A DNA stretch of 59,814 bases from Kitasatospora phosalacinea. Lineage in GTDB: Bacteria; Actinomycetota; Actinomycetes; Streptomycetales; Streptomycetaceae. Positions 25,129 to 34,221 of the stretch are shown here, piece after piece (position 1 is the stretch's first letter; the number at the start of each line of letters is the position of its first letter). The stretch is from NCBI RefSeq assembly GCF_000717185.1, contig NZ_JNYE01000037.1:1-59814 (forward strand). The letters are read 5' to 3'. The translations under genes were made by a program, and so were the position numbers. Below the pieces are notes generated by a model. The model was given only the letters and a program-made list of their open reading frames with translations. It did not search any database and was not told the DNA's origin.

Positions 25129-26454
25129 TCAGGAGGAGAGCGCGGCTTCGGCCGGGGGCCGGTCGGGGTCGTGGGCGGAGACGGGTTCGACCGGGGCGGT
25201 TTCGGCCGGGCCGCGGCGGTACTCCCGCACGGCGGCGGTCAGGACGGCGAGGGCGGCCAGGACCATCAGGCCGGAGATCAGCCGCCACTCGTTCGTCGAC
25301 CAGTGGTACTTCCGGTAGTGGTCCGGCAGTTCGTAGTACAGGAACGGCAGGTAGCTGGCCATCGAGGCCGCCTGCGCCAGGAACGGCACGTACCAGAGCC
25401 GGCGCGGCAGTTGGAAGGCCACCACCAGGCTGAGCACGTCCACCATGTAGAAGTACCGGTCGTGCATGGAGGGCAGCAGCATCGGTACGGTGACCGCCGA
25501 GGCCAGCGCGGTCAGCAGGACCTGGTCCGGGGTGAGCGAGGCCCCGGTGGAGGCGCGGCGCATCGTGCGGCGGCCGGTGCGGGAGAGGACGGCCAGCGCG
25601 GTCAGGGCGAGCACCACGACGGCCGCGGACACCACGCCGATGCTGCGGATCAGGTCGGCGGTCCCGGGGCTGCCGGGCTTCTCGATGAAGTGGTAGAGCG
25701 ACGGGGCGTTGAGGGCGAGGCTCTGGTAGGTGCCGGTCTGGCGGCCGTAGACGGTGAGCAGTTGGACCGGGTCCGCGCCGACCAGCAGCGCCGGGACGTC
25801 CAGCGCGAGGTAGACGGCCGGGACCGCCAGCAGGCTCTGCCACTTGACCTGCCGGGTGACCGCCATGACCAGCAGGAACGGGAAGACGAAGACGGTCTGG
25901 AGCTTGAACGCGAAGGCCAGGCCGAGCATGGTGCAGGCCCACCACGGGCGGTGCCGGAGCACGAAGTAGACCCCGGCCACCACGAACGAGGTGTAGATCG
26001 AGTCGGCCTGCGCCCACCAGCCGCTGTTCGCGGCGACGGTCGGCAGCAGCACGGCCAGCAGCGCCGCCGCGAACGGCTGCCACGCGGAGCGCCCCGGGAA
26101 GCGCAGGGCCACCAGCTTGAAGACGAAGAACGCCTGCAGCAGGTCGAAGGCGACGGAGAGCGCCTTGATCCCGGTGAGCGCGGAGACCGGAAGGTGCGTC
26201 AGGCCGGCCAGCAGGTACAGGTACGGGACGTTGTAGTCGGCGAAGCCGGGGTCGTCGAGCGCGCGGAGGCCGCCGTTGTCCGCGATGTAGTGGTACCAGG
26301 TCTGCAGGAAGACCTGGTAGTCCACCGACTCGGTGTGCCACTTCGGCAGCCGGACGGCTATGCAGACGGCCGCGACGGCGACGGCCAGCAGCCGGCGGAC
26401 CGTCGGTTTCGACAGCGCTCCCCGCACGCCGTCGGACGTATTAAGTTCGCTCAC
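25129..26454 (-). CDS. Polytopic mannosyltransferase-like membrane protein (GT-C fold, GT87-like)
   Basis: A 441-aa integral membrane glycosyltransferase with about ten hydrophobic segments. The N-terminal loop SVDYQVFLQTWYHYIADNGG holds an Asp and aromatic residues typical of polyprenyl-phosphate-mannose enzymes. The segment SGWWAQADSIYTSFVVAGVY resembles the GT-C family that includes PIG-M/PIG-V-like proteins. MLLPSMHDRYFYMVDVLSL near residue 340 is the conserved HDRYFY-type motif. The GTG at 26454 follows GGGGAGA. Together with the GT39 gene it suggests surface polymer or protein glycosylation in this block. The exact family is not certain. Confidence 0.78.
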   Translation of the reverse strand: MSELNTSDGVRGALSKPTVRRLLAVAVAAVCIAVRLPKWHTESVDYQVFLQTWYHYIADNGGLRALDDPGFADYNVPYLYLLAGLTHLPVSALTGIKALSVAFDLLQAFFVFKLVALRFPGRSAWQPFAAALLAVLLPTVAANSGWWAQADSIYTSFVVAGVYFVLRHRPWWACTMLGLAFAFKLQTVFVFPFLLVMAVTRQVKWQSLLAVPAVYLALDVPALLVGADPVQLLTVYGRQTGTYQSLALNAPSLYHFIEKPGSPGTADLIRSIGVVSAAVVVLALTALAVLSRTGRRTMRRASTGASLTPDQVLLTALASAVTVPMLLPSMHDRYFYMVDVLSLVVAFQLPRRLWYVPFLAQAASMASYLPFLYYELPDHYRKYHWSTNEWRLISGLMVLAALAVLTAAVREYRRGPAETAPVEPVSAHDPDRPPAEAALSS

Positions 26455-26580
26455 AGACAATCTCCCCGGAGGCGGGGAGCGCCCACTTCGCCCCCCGAAC
26501 ACAATTGGCACACATCCTAGCCGCTCTGTGTAACGGTCAGGACGGGACGGAGCCGGTCCGGGGGTGCGGGCGGGGCGCGT

Positions 26581-26781
26581 TCAGGCGGGGTGGGTGAGGC
26601 GGTGGACGGCCGGGGCGGAGACCGTCTGGACGGTGTCGGTGCCGGGCAGGCGGAGGTGGGCGAAGCCGCCCTCCAGGGTGAACTCGACGTCCTCGGCGCG
26701 GTCGACGGGGGTGCCCGCCGCGTCCAGGACGGTGTAGCCGGGGCGGAGTTCGACCGTGCCGCGGCGGGGGTGGGGGGTCAT
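26581..26781 (-). CDS. Small hypothetical protein coupled to the AhpD-like gene
   Basis: A 66-aa beta-rich protein (VELRPGYTVLDAAGTPVDRA, then VEFTLEGGFAHLRLPGTDTV) with no known match. Its ATG overlaps the stop of the preceding gene (ATGA), so it is co-translated with it. No signal peptide or metal site is visible. Confidence 0.6.
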   Translation of the reverse strand: MTPHPRRGTVELRPGYTVLDAAGTPVDRAEDVEFTLEGGFAHLRLPGTDTVQTVSAPAVHRLTHPA

Positions 26782-27302
26782 GCCGGGACCTCCGGGAAGT
26801 CGAGCGCGGGCTGCGCGAGGTGGTTGAAGTAGTTGGAGAGGGTGTTGAGCGCCACGTGGGCGGTGATCTCGGCGAGTTCGGCGTCGGTGACCCCGGCCGC
26901 GCGGGCGGCGGCGAGCTCCTCGTCGGTGACCCGGCCGCGGCTGTGCAGGACGCGGTCGGCCAGGCGCAGCACCGCGTCGGCGTGCGGGTCGGTGTCGTCG
27001 GCGGCCTCGCGGGTGCGGGTGAGCTGCTCCTCGCTGAGGCCGAGCAGGCGGCGGCCGCGCAGGGTGTGGGCGCTGACGCAGTAGGTGCACTCGTTGTGCT
27101 GGGCGGTGAGCAGGGCGAGCTGTTCGCGCAGCTTCGGGGTGAGGGCGCCGTTGCCGAGGTGCTCGTGCAGGGCGAGGTAACCGCCCAGGGCGGCGGGGGA
27201 GTTGGCGAGGGTGGCGTACAGGTTGGGGAGGCGTCCGAGGCGGGCGCGGGTGCGTTCCAGCAGTCCGTCCGCGTCCTCGGTGAGCAGTGGCAGGCGTGGC
27301 AT
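26778..27302 (-). CDS. Carboxymuconolactone decarboxylase family / AhpD-like protein
   Basis: A 174-aa all-alpha protein. The redox motif ECTYCVSAHTLRGRRLLGLS has the CxxC...H arrangement of AhpD-type alkylhydroperoxidases. A preceding acidic residue is present in LREQLALLTAQHNE. Such proteins reduce peroxides or decarboxylate small lactones. A GGAGGGG ribosome site supports the ATG at 27302. Transcription diverges from a TetR gene with two operator palindromes between, so repression by that TetR is very likely, perhaps relieved by an electrophile or oxidant. Confidence 0.88.
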   Translation of the reverse strand: MPRLPLLTEDADGLLERTRARLGRLPNLYATLANSPAALGGYLALHEHLGNGALTPKLREQLALLTAQHNECTYCVSAHTLRGRRLLGLSEEQLTRTREAADDTDPHADAVLRLADRVLHSRGRVTDEELAAARAAGVTDAELAEITAHVALNTLSNYFNHLAQPALDFPEVPA

Positions 27303-27316
27303 CGTCCCCTCCAGAT

Positions 27317-27366
27317 GGTACCGATCGGTTCCGTTCCGACGCGACAAGACGGTACCGACCGGTACC
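27317..27366. promoter_or_regulatory. Two palindromic operators for the divergent TetR repressor
   Basis: The site GGTACCGACCGGTACC at 27351-27366 is a perfect palindrome with a 2-bp centre. GGTACCGATCGGTTCC at 27317-27332 matches it with one arm mismatch. The centres are 34 bp apart, about three helical turns, between divergent starts at 27302 and 27400. This is the standard arrangement for a TetR protein controlling itself and its neighbour. Confidence 0.8.
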
Positions 27367-27399
27367 GAAATTCGTCAACCACCCGCTAGCCTGGGGGAC

Positions 27400-28005
27400 A
27401 TGGCCACCCACGCACGCGCCCGCCTGCTCGACACCGCGGAGGCGCTGTTCTACGCCGAAGGCATCCGCGCGGTCGGAGTCGAGCGGATCCTCGCCGAGTC
27501 CGGCGTCGGCCGCGCCTCCTTCTACCGGCACTTCACCGGCAAGGACGCCCTGGTCGTCGCCGTCCTCGCCCGCCGCGACCGGGCCTGGCGCGACTGGCTC
27601 GCCGAACGCGTCACCGCCCTCGGCGGCCGCCCGCTCGACGTGTTCGACGCCCTCGCCGAACGCTTCGCCCGCGCCGACTTCCGCGGCTGCGCCTTCATCA
27701 ACACCATGGTCGAGACCGCCGACCCCGACAGCCCCGCCCACCGGGTCGCCGCCGCCCACAAGCAGCAGGTCGCCGACTACGTCGCCGGGCTGCTCGCCGC
27801 CGAGGGCCGCGCCCCGGAGCCGGCCGCCGCCCTGGCCCGCCGGCTCGTCCTGCTGGTGGACGGCGCGATCGTCACCGCGCTGCGCGAGGGCACCCCCGCC
27901 CCCGCCGCCGAGGCCCGGGCGATCGCCGCCGCCCTGCTGGCCGCCGAGCCGCCGCCGGGAGCGGGACCGGAGGATCCGTGCGCGGAGCCCGCCGCCCGCG
28001 GGTGA
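27400..28005 (+). CDS. TetR/AcrR family regulator (AhpD-like operon)
   Basis: A 201-aa repressor. The HTH at about residues 5-50 is LDTAEALFYAEGIRAVGVER, then ESGVGRASFYRHFTGKDALV. The C-terminal domain contains DFRGCAFINTMVETADPDSP, a form typical of the YcdC/LmrA-like TetR group, with a cysteine that might sense oxidants. The ATG at 27400 has GGGGGAC upstream. The operators overlap its promoter, which indicates autoregulation. Confidence 0.9.
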   Translation: MATHARARLLDTAEALFYAEGIRAVGVERILAESGVGRASFYRHFTGKDALVVAVLARRDRAWRDWLAERVTALGGRPLDVFDALAERFARADFRGCAFINTMVETADPDSPAHRVAAAHKQQVADYVAGLLAAEGRAPEPAAALARRLVLLVDGAIVTALREGTPAPAAEARAIAAALLAAEPPPGAGPEDPCAEPAARG

Positions 28006-28090
28006 TCCGTGCGCCCGGGCCGGACGGGCGGGCGGCGGCGCGAGGATGCCGGGGAACCGTCCGCTCCCCGTCCACCCAGGAGGCGCACCC

Positions 28091-29305
28091 ATGTCGGCCG
28101 ACGTTCACCCCCCGCTCGACGGACTCCGCCGCGACGCCGCCGCGCTCCACCCCGAACTCGTCGAACTGCGGCGCGCCCTGCACCGCGAACCCGAGACCGG
28201 ACTCGACCTCCCCCGCACCCGGGCCCGCGTCCTGGCCGCCCTCGACGGCCTCCCGCTGGAGGTCACCACCGGCGAGCGGCTCTCCTCCGTCACCGCCGTG
28301 CTGCGCGGCGCCCGCCCCGGCCCCGCGGTGCTGCTGCGCGCCGACCTGGACGGCCTGCCCGTGCAGGAGGCCACCGGCCTCCCGTACGCCTCCGAGGTGC
28401 CCGGCGCGATGCACGCCTGCGGGCACGACCTGCACACCGCCGCGCTGGTCGGCGCGGCCCGGCTGCTCGCCGCCCGCCGGGAGGAGCTGGCGGGCAGCGT
28501 GGTGTTCATGTTCCAGCCCGGCGAGGAGGGCGGCGGCGGCGCCGCCCTGATGGTCGAGGACGGCGTCCTGGACGCCGCCGGGGAGCGGGTCGCCGCCGCC
28601 TACGCCCTGCACGTCGGCGCCGCCCTCCTCCCGGCCGGGTACGTGGCCGGGCGGCCCGGGCCGATCATGGCGGCCTCCGACACCCTGCGGGTGGTGGTCC
28701 GCGGCCGCGGCGGCCACGGCTCCAGCCCGCACCTGGCCACCGACCCCGTCCCGGCCGCCTGCGAGGCCGTGCTCGCCCTGCAGACCATGGTCACCCGCCG
28801 TTTCGACGCCTTCGACCCGGTCGTGCTGACCGTCGGCACCTTCCACGCGGGCACCGCCGAGAACGTCATCCCCGACGAGGCCGCCTTCGCCGCGACCGTC
28901 CGCTCCTTCTCCCCCGCCGCCCGCGAACTGGTCCTCGCCGAGGCCGTCCGGGTGGTCCGCGGCATCGGCGAGGCGCACGGCTGCCGGGTCGACGCGGTGG
29001 TCGAGCCCGGCTACCCGGTCACCGTCAACGACCCGGCCGAGGCCGGGTACGCCGCACGCACGGTGCGCCAACTGCTCGGCGACGACCGGTACGTCGAGAT
29101 GCCGCGCCCGCTCGCCGGGTCCGAGGACTTCGGCGTGCTGGCCGAGCACGTCCCCGCCGCGTACGTCATGGTCGGCGCCTGCCCCGCCGACGCCGACCCG
29201 TTCACCGCCGCCTACAACCACTCCGCCGAGGCCCGCTTCGACGACGGCGTCCTCGGTGATGCGGCGGCCCTGCTGGCCGCGCTGGCGCTCGGCAGGCTGC
29301 GGTGA
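28091..29305 (+). CDS. M20 family amidohydrolase (hippurate/N-acyl-amino acid hydrolase type)
   Basis: A 404-aa cytosolic metallopeptidase that cleaves N-acyl or indole-amino acid conjugates. The two-metal site is seen in HACGHDLHT, PGEEGGGG and AGSEDFG, with the C-terminal His in AAYNHSAEARFDD. The dimerisation domain is inserted at about residues 190-300 (RGRGGHGSSPHLATDP). AGGAGG stands 8 bp before the ATG. It follows the TetR gene after 85 bp, but nothing shows that they share function. Confidence 0.9.
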   Translation: MSADVHPPLDGLRRDAAALHPELVELRRALHREPETGLDLPRTRARVLAALDGLPLEVTTGERLSSVTAVLRGARPGPAVLLRADLDGLPVQEATGLPYASEVPGAMHACGHDLHTAALVGAARLLAARREELAGSVVFMFQPGEEGGGGAALMVEDGVLDAAGERVAAAYALHVGAALLPAGYVAGRPGPIMAASDTLRVVVRGRGGHGSSPHLATDPVPAACEAVLALQTMVTRRFDAFDPVVLTVGTFHAGTAENVIPDEAAFAATVRSFSPAARELVLAEAVRVVRGIGEAHGCRVDAVVEPGYPVTVNDPAEAGYAARTVRQLLGDDRYVEMPRPLAGSEDFGVLAEHVPAAYVMVGACPADADPFTAAYNHSAEARFDDGVLGDAAALLAALALGRLR

Positions 29306-29315
29306 GCGGCGCCGG

Positions 29316-30311
29316 TCAGGGCTCGATCGGGACGTAGCCGGTGCGGCGGCCGTCCGCGGTCAGCAGGTGCCCGACCAGCTTCAGGGTGCGCAGGGTCACG
29401 TGCCGGTCGTGCACCCGGACCGCCGGGTGGTGGTGCGCCAGGTCCTGCTCGATCCGGCGCAGGTCCGGCAGCTGCGGGGCGACCAGGTACAGCGCCAGGT
29501 TCGCCGGGCCGACGGTGACCGCGCACATCCGGGTCTGCGGCAGCGCGGTCAGCCGCCGCACCGCGTCGGGCAGGTTTGCGGGCGGCACGTCCAACCACAG
29601 CATCGCGCCGACCGGGTGGCCGGTGACCCGCGGCGAGGCGTCGCAGCGCAGCACCGCCCGCCCGGAGTCCCGCAGTTCGGCCAGCCGGCGGCGCACCGTG
29701 CTGGCGGGCAGCCCGGTGCGGGCGGACAGCTCCGCGTAGGGCATCCGGCCGTCCGCGCCCAGCGCCCGGATCAGCGCCAGGTCCTCCTCCACCCGCCGGT
29801 CCGCCACCGGCCGGGCCGCCCCCGGCGGCGGCGCGGCGATCGCCCGCCGCTGCTCGGCGTCCAGCGCCCCGTTGGAGAACCGGCTGCCCTCCACCAGCGT
29901 CCGCTCCACCAGCGAGGTCCGGGTGCGCAGCACGCCGGGCACGGCGCCGAGCCGCTCCAGCAGGTACGAGGTCAGCGAGCCGTGGTCGTACGCGGCGACG
30001 GTCAGCAGCAGGTCGGCGTCGCCGGTCACCAGCTCGATGCTGGCGGTCTGCGGGTGCCGGGCCACCGCCGCGGCGACCGCGCCGACCCGGTCGGCCGGGC
30101 AGTCGACCTGGACGAGCGCGGTCAGGCCGCGGCCGATCCGGTCCGCCGACGGGTAGCAGGTCACCCAGGCGTCGCCGTTCGCGGTCAGCCGCGACCAGCG
30201 CCGGGAGAGCGTCGCCGGGTCGACGCCGAGCGGGGCGGCCAGCCGGGACCACGGCGCTCGCGGGTCGACCCGGAGGGCGTCGACGAGCGCCAGGTCGAGT
30301 TCGTCGATCAT
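29316..30311 (-). CDS. Lrp/AsnC family regulator with two tandem domains
   Basis: A 331-aa protein made of two Lrp-like units. Unit one has HTH ELDLALVDALRVDPRAPWSR and RAM domain with GDADLLLTVAAYDHGSLTSY. Unit two has EDLALIRALGADGRMPYAEL with the recognition part TGLPASTVRRRLAELRDSG and a second RAM domain (MLWLDVPPANLPDAVRRLTA). Single-unit Lrp proteins are about 150 aa, so this is a fused duplicate, a form known in actinomycetes. It is divergent from an MFS exporter gene 121 bp away and is its probable regulator. Confidence 0.88.
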   Translation of the reverse strand: MIDELDLALVDALRVDPRAPWSRLAAPLGVDPATLSRRWSRLTANGDAWVTCYPSADRIGRGLTALVQVDCPADRVGAVAAAVARHPQTASIELVTGDADLLLTVAAYDHGSLTSYLLERLGAVPGVLRTRTSLVERTLVEGSRFSNGALDAEQRRAIAAPPPGAARPVADRRVEEDLALIRALGADGRMPYAELSARTGLPASTVRRRLAELRDSGRAVLRCDASPRVTGHPVGAMLWLDVPPANLPDAVRRLTALPQTRMCAVTVGPANLALYLVAPQLPDLRRIEQDLAHHHPAVRVHDRHVTLRTLKLVGHLLTADGRRTGYVPIEP

Positions 30312-30432
30312 GGCTGATCCTTGCGCGGGGTCGGCCGCAGGAACGGATTCGTGCGCGGGCGGTGCGGTGCCCTCCAGGTTAGCCATCCTTGCCGCCACCC
30401 CCACCACCCTCCGCACCCCCACGGAACCGCCG

Positions 30433-31974
30433 ATGACCGCCCCCGTCGCGCCCCCGCTCGCCCGCTCCGCCGGCCCCGTCCGCTCCGCCGCCCGCTCCGC
30501 CGTCCTGCTGCTGGCCCTGGTCGAGTTCGCCAGCGGCGTGCTGCAGGGCGGCTTCCCGATCCTGCTGCCCCGCCTCGGCGACCACCTCGGCCTGCGGGCC
30601 GCCGACCTGAGCCTGGCGCTGGGCGTCGAGTTCCTGGTGTCGGGCGTCGCGGTGCCGCTCACCTCCCGGCTCGGCGACCTGTACGGCCACCGCCGCCTGC
30701 TGCGCGCCACCGTCCTGCTCACCCTGCTCGGCTCCGTCGTCACCGCCCTCGCCCCCGACCTGCCGGTGCTGCTCGCCGGACGGGCCCTGGCCGGGTTCCT
30801 GGCCTGCTGGCTGCCGCTGGAGTTCGCGATCCTGCGCGACCGCCTCGGCGAGGAGCGCGGCGGACGCGCCGTCGGCCCGCTGGTCGGCTCGCTGACCGTC
30901 GGCTCCACCCTGGGCGCCCTCGCGGTCGGCGGCCTCGGCGCCGACCCCGCCGCCACCCGCCCGCTGCTGTGGGCGCTGGCCGTGCTCCCGGCGCTGGCCC
31001 TGCCGGTGGTGTGGCGGCTCGTCCCCGAGTCCCGGACCAGGGCCGCGGGCCGGATCGACTGGGCGGGCACCGCGCTGCTCTCGCTCGGCCTCACCCTGCT
31101 GCTGTCCGCCCTCGGCGCGAGCGGGGTGCTGCCGGTCGCCGTGACGCTGCCGCTGCTGGCCGCGGGCGCCGGGCTGCTGGTGCTGTTCGTCCGTCAGGAA
31201 CTGCGCACCGACACCCCGACGGTCGACGTCCGGCTGCTCGCCCGCCGGGCCACCGCGCCCGTCTTCGCCCTCAGCTTCCTGCTCGGCTGCGCCCTGTACG
31301 GCGCCCAGGGCCCCACCCTGGCCTTCCAGGCCGCCGACCCCGCGGAGACCGGCTACGGGCTGGGCGCGGTGCCGCTGGTGCTCGGCCTGCTGGTCCTGCC
31401 GCAGACCGCCGCCGCGACCCTCGGCGCCCTCACCGCCCACCGGCTGGCCGCGCGGCACGCCCCCGCCGCCGTCCTCGCCGCCGGCTTCGCGCTGTGCGCC
31501 ACCGGCTACGGCGCCATCGCCCTCGGGCACGCGGCCCCCTGGCAGTTCGTCCTCGGCGGCGCGCTGGCCGGCTACGGCGCCGGGCTGGGGCTGAGCCTGC
31601 TCCCGGCCCTCCTCATGCAGCGGCTGCCCGCCGACCAGACCGGCATCGGCACCGGCGTCTACAACACCCTCAAGTCCCTGGCGGGCGCGGCCGCGGGCGT
31701 GGTCGCCGCCGCGGTCCTGGACCACCTGGTGCTCCGGGCGGGCACCCCCGCCGAGGGCGCGTACACCCTGGTCTGGGCGGGCTGCGCGCTGCTGTGCGGC
31801 CTGGGCGTGCCGGTGGCGCTCGCGCTGCGGGCCCGCTCGTGGAGGGCCCCTGACGGGGGCACCGCCGTTCAGACCTCGTTGGGGCCGGTGAACCCCGGGC
31901 CCTCGGGGCGGGGGCGGCCCTTCTCGTCGGTGAGCCCCTCCGGCCCCGGGCTGGTGAAGTCGGGGGAGGAGTAG
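30433..31974 (+). CDS. MFS transporter (DHA2-like drug exporter type)
   Basis: A 513-aa major facilitator with about 12-14 hydrophobic segments. The A-motif appears as RLGDLYGHRRLLRATVLLTL after segment 2; motif-C-like GSTLGALAVGGLG is in segment 5. The ATG at 30433 is preferred to 30310 because hydrophobicity starts soon after it. The last 40 residues (from VQTSLGPVNPGPSG) are read antisense to the neighbouring gene's repeat tail, so the two genes overlap convergently by 106 bp. The original stop may have been lost. Export of an amino acid or drug is inferred from the divergent Lrp regulator. Confidence 0.85.
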   Translation: MTAPVAPPLARSAGPVRSAARSAVLLLALVEFASGVLQGGFPILLPRLGDHLGLRAADLSLALGVEFLVSGVAVPLTSRLGDLYGHRRLLRATVLLTLLGSVVTALAPDLPVLLAGRALAGFLACWLPLEFAILRDRLGEERGGRAVGPLVGSLTVGSTLGALAVGGLGADPAATRPLLWALAVLPALALPVVWRLVPESRTRAAGRIDWAGTALLSLGLTLLLSALGASGVLPVAVTLPLLAAGAGLLVLFVRQELRTDTPTVDVRLLARRATAPVFALSFLLGCALYGAQGPTLAFQAADPAETGYGLGAVPLVLGLLVLPQTAAATLGALTAHRLAARHAPAAVLAAGFALCATGYGAIALGHAAPWQFVLGGALAGYGAGLGLSLLPALLMQRLPADQTGIGTGVYNTLKSLAGAAAGVVAAAVLDHLVLRAGTPAEGAYTLVWAGCALLCGLGVPVALALRARSWRAPDGGTAVQTSLGPVNPGPSGRGRPFSSVSPSGPGLVKSGEE

Positions 31975-32735
31975 CCGGGGCCGGTGAACTCCGCGGAGCG
32001 TTCGCGGGGGCGGCCCCGGTCGTCGGTGAGGCCCTCGACGCCGGGGCTGGTGAAGCCGGGGGAGGAGTAGGCGGCGCGGCTGTAGCCGGGGCTGTGCAGG
32101 TCGGGCGGGGCGGTGCGGGCGTGCGGGAGCGGGGCGACGGGCGCGGCGGCCAGGTTGGCGTGCAGCCAGGGCAGCAGGGCGCGTTCGCGCAGCGCGGTGC
32201 GCCAGGCCTCGCGGGCCTCGGCGAGGTCGGCGTGCTGCTGGGGGTCGGCGTGGCCGGGGGCGGTGGAGGCGTCGCGCAGGGCGGTGAGGACCAGGCCGGC
32301 GCCGCCCACGAGCAGGGCGGCGGCGGCGATGGCGAGGGCGAGGATCCCGGCGGTGACGGTGGAGCGGCCGAGCGCGAGGTCGGGCGCGGCGGCCCGCAGC
32401 AGCCAGCCGAGCAGCAGCAGGACGAGTCCGGCGGCGCCCGCCAGGACGGGGGTGAGCACGGTGAGGACGGGGAACAGCCCGGCCCCGGCGGGCGGCGCGG
32501 TGCCGGGGTGCTCGGCGAGCGCGGTGCGCAGCGCCAGGTAGTGCGCGTACTCGGGGGCGGCGGGTGCGGCGACGGTGTCGGCGTCGGCGAGCGCCTTGGT
32601 GTGCAGCTGTTCGGCGGTGAGGTGCTCGCCGGGTTCGGCGAGGGCCTGCCGGACGCCGGTGTCGCGCAGCGCTTCGCCGAGCAGCCGCGCGAAGTCGGCG
32701 CGGTCCTCGGCGAGCAGGCGCGGGGGGTTGCTCAT
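31869..32735 (-). CDS. Membrane protein with duplicated C-terminal tail
   Basis: A 288-aa protein of unknown function. Residues 1-80 are soluble and helical, and two membrane segments follow (LTVLTPVLAGAAGLVLLLLG; ILALAIAAAALLVGGAGLVL). A cytosolic helical stretch comes next, then a repeated tail. The tail unit runs about 32 residues and appears twice: YSSPGFTSPGVEGLTDDRGR and YSSPDFTSPGPEGLTDEKGR. The repeated DNA lies 96 bp apart. The tail overlaps the 3' end of the MFS gene on the other strand. Confidence 0.7.
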   Translation of the reverse strand: MSNPPRLLAEDRADFARLLGEALRDTGVRQALAEPGEHLTAEQLHTKALADADTVAAPAAPEYAHYLALRTALAEHPGTAPPAGAGLFPVLTVLTPVLAGAAGLVLLLLGWLLRAAAPDLALGRSTVTAGILALAIAAAALLVGGAGLVLTALRDASTAPGHADPQQHADLAEAREAWRTALRERALLPWLHANLAAAPVAPLPHARTAPPDLHSPGYSRAAYSSPGFTSPGVEGLTDDRGRPRERSAEFTGPGYSSPDFTSPGPEGLTDEKGRPRPEGPGFTGPNEV

Positions 32736-32899
32736 GGGTGCCCCGTTCCGCGAGGTCGACGGAGGTCAGTGGGCTCCGATGGTAGGGGCGCGCGGGAGCG
32801 GGCCGACAGCCTCTTTCCGGAACTTCCGTGCGCTCGGTTCCCGTGCGCGGCGGGGCGGTTGCCGTTCGGTTGTTCGGTTCCGGGCCCGGCCCGGCGGCG

Positions 32900-34057
32900 T
32901 CAGTTCAGCGGCAGCCGGGCGACCAGCAGGCGTCCGTCCATGGTGACGCCGCCGTCCATCGCGATGGCCAGCTCGTCGGCGTAGATGTAGGGGCCGGGGA
33001 CGTGCGGCGGGGTGCCGTCCTCGGGCTGGTCGCCGGTGAGGTACGGGATCGGGCTGTGGCCGTGGACGACCCGGTAGCCGCCGTAGACGGCGAGCAGTTC
33101 CTGGGCGGCCATGGTGCCGGCCTGGCCGCGGAAGGCGAAGCGCTTGGTGAACTTGCGGAAGGCGTCCCACCACTCGTCGATGCCCTCGTCGGCGAGCAGG
33201 GCGTGCACGGCGTCGTTGACGTCGGCGATGGTCTCGCCGTACTCCAGGTACGCGGTGGTGTCGGAGTGCAGCAGCAGGTGGCCGTCCTCCAGGGCCATCG
33301 CGGGCAGCCGGGAGAGCCAGCTGATGTGGTGCGGCTGCAGGCGCTCCAGGTCGTGCTGCTGGCCGCCGTTGAGGCGCCAGGCGGCGAGGAAGGAGGCCGT
33401 CCCGGCGGTGGACTGGACGGCCTCGTCGCCGTAGCGGGAGGCGCCGAGGAAGAGCAGTTCGTGGTTGCCCATCAGGGCGCGGCAGTAGCCGCCGGCCGCG
33501 GCGGCCTCGGCGGCGAGCTGCATGACCAGGTCGATGACGCCGATGCCGTCGGGGCCGCGGTCGGTGAAGTCGCCGAGGAACCAGACCCGGGAGCGGCCGG
33601 CCGACCAGTGGCCCTCGGTGTCGATCAGGCCCTGCTGGTGGAGGGCGGCCAGCAGCTCGTCGAGGTAGCCGTGGACGTCACCGATGACGAACAGCGGGCC
33701 GGGGCCCTCGCCGGGCTCGGGCTGCGGGTACGGGAAGTGCACCTCGACGGGCGGGGTGTCGATCGGCGGGCCGAGCTCGATGGTCGGCGGGTCCTCGTGC
33801 GGGGCCCCGCCGGTGGGCGCGTAGTGGCCGGGCTGGCCGGGCGCGGTGGGCGCGTCGGCGCCGAACTGGCCCGCGGGGGCCCAGTGCTGCTCCAGGTAGC
33901 GGGCGCCGCCGTAGGTGCTGTACGTCTCCTCGTACGGGTAACCGGCGGGTTCGGCCGGTTCGAAGTAGGAGCCTTGCGGGAGCACGTCGAGGTCCTGGCG
34001 GGGGCGGGGGCCCGAGTGCGGGAGCTCGGGTTCGCGGAAGAGGTCCTCGGGTGTCAT
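32900..34057 (-). CDS. Metallophosphoesterase of the PPP (Ser/Thr phosphatase-like) type
   Basis: A 385-aa protein. The first about 120 residues are Pro/Gly/Tyr-rich and probably disordered. The catalytic domain holds the di-metal motifs in order: GDVHG (LFVIGDVHGYLDELLAAL), GDFTDRG, GNHE (RALMGNHELLF) and the late HGH (VVHGHSPI). This order and spacing match protein phosphatases and diadenosine tetraphosphatases of the PPP superfamily. The ATG at 34057 is chosen because it is the first in frame near a promoter-like gap. The substrate is unknown. Confidence 0.88.
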   Translation of the reverse strand: MTPEDLFREPELPHSGPRPRQDLDVLPQGSYFEPAEPAGYPYEETYSTYGGARYLEQHWAPAGQFGADAPTAPGQPGHYAPTGGAPHEDPPTIELGPPIDTPPVEVHFPYPQPEPGEGPGPLFVIGDVHGYLDELLAALHQQGLIDTEGHWSAGRSRVWFLGDFTDRGPDGIGVIDLVMQLAAEAAAAGGYCRALMGNHELLFLGASRYGDEAVQSTAGTASFLAAWRLNGGQQHDLERLQPHHISWLSRLPAMALEDGHLLLHSDTTAYLEYGETIADVNDAVHALLADEGIDEWWDAFRKFTKRFAFRGQAGTMAAQELLAVYGGYRVVHGHSPIPYLTGDQPEDGTPPHVPGPYIYADELAIAMDGGVTMDGRLLVARLPLN

Positions 34058-34221
34058 TGGCCCATCATAGGAAGCGCACTCTCCCGTCGTCCTCACCTGG
34101 TCGGTATCCGATTCCTGCCGGCCCGTCCGCCCGGCCCCGCGCGGGCCCCCGGGCCGTCCGGTCCGTACCGGTCTGGGGTGGTCTGGACCGGCGGGCGGGA
34201 CGGGCCGGACGGGCCCCGCGG

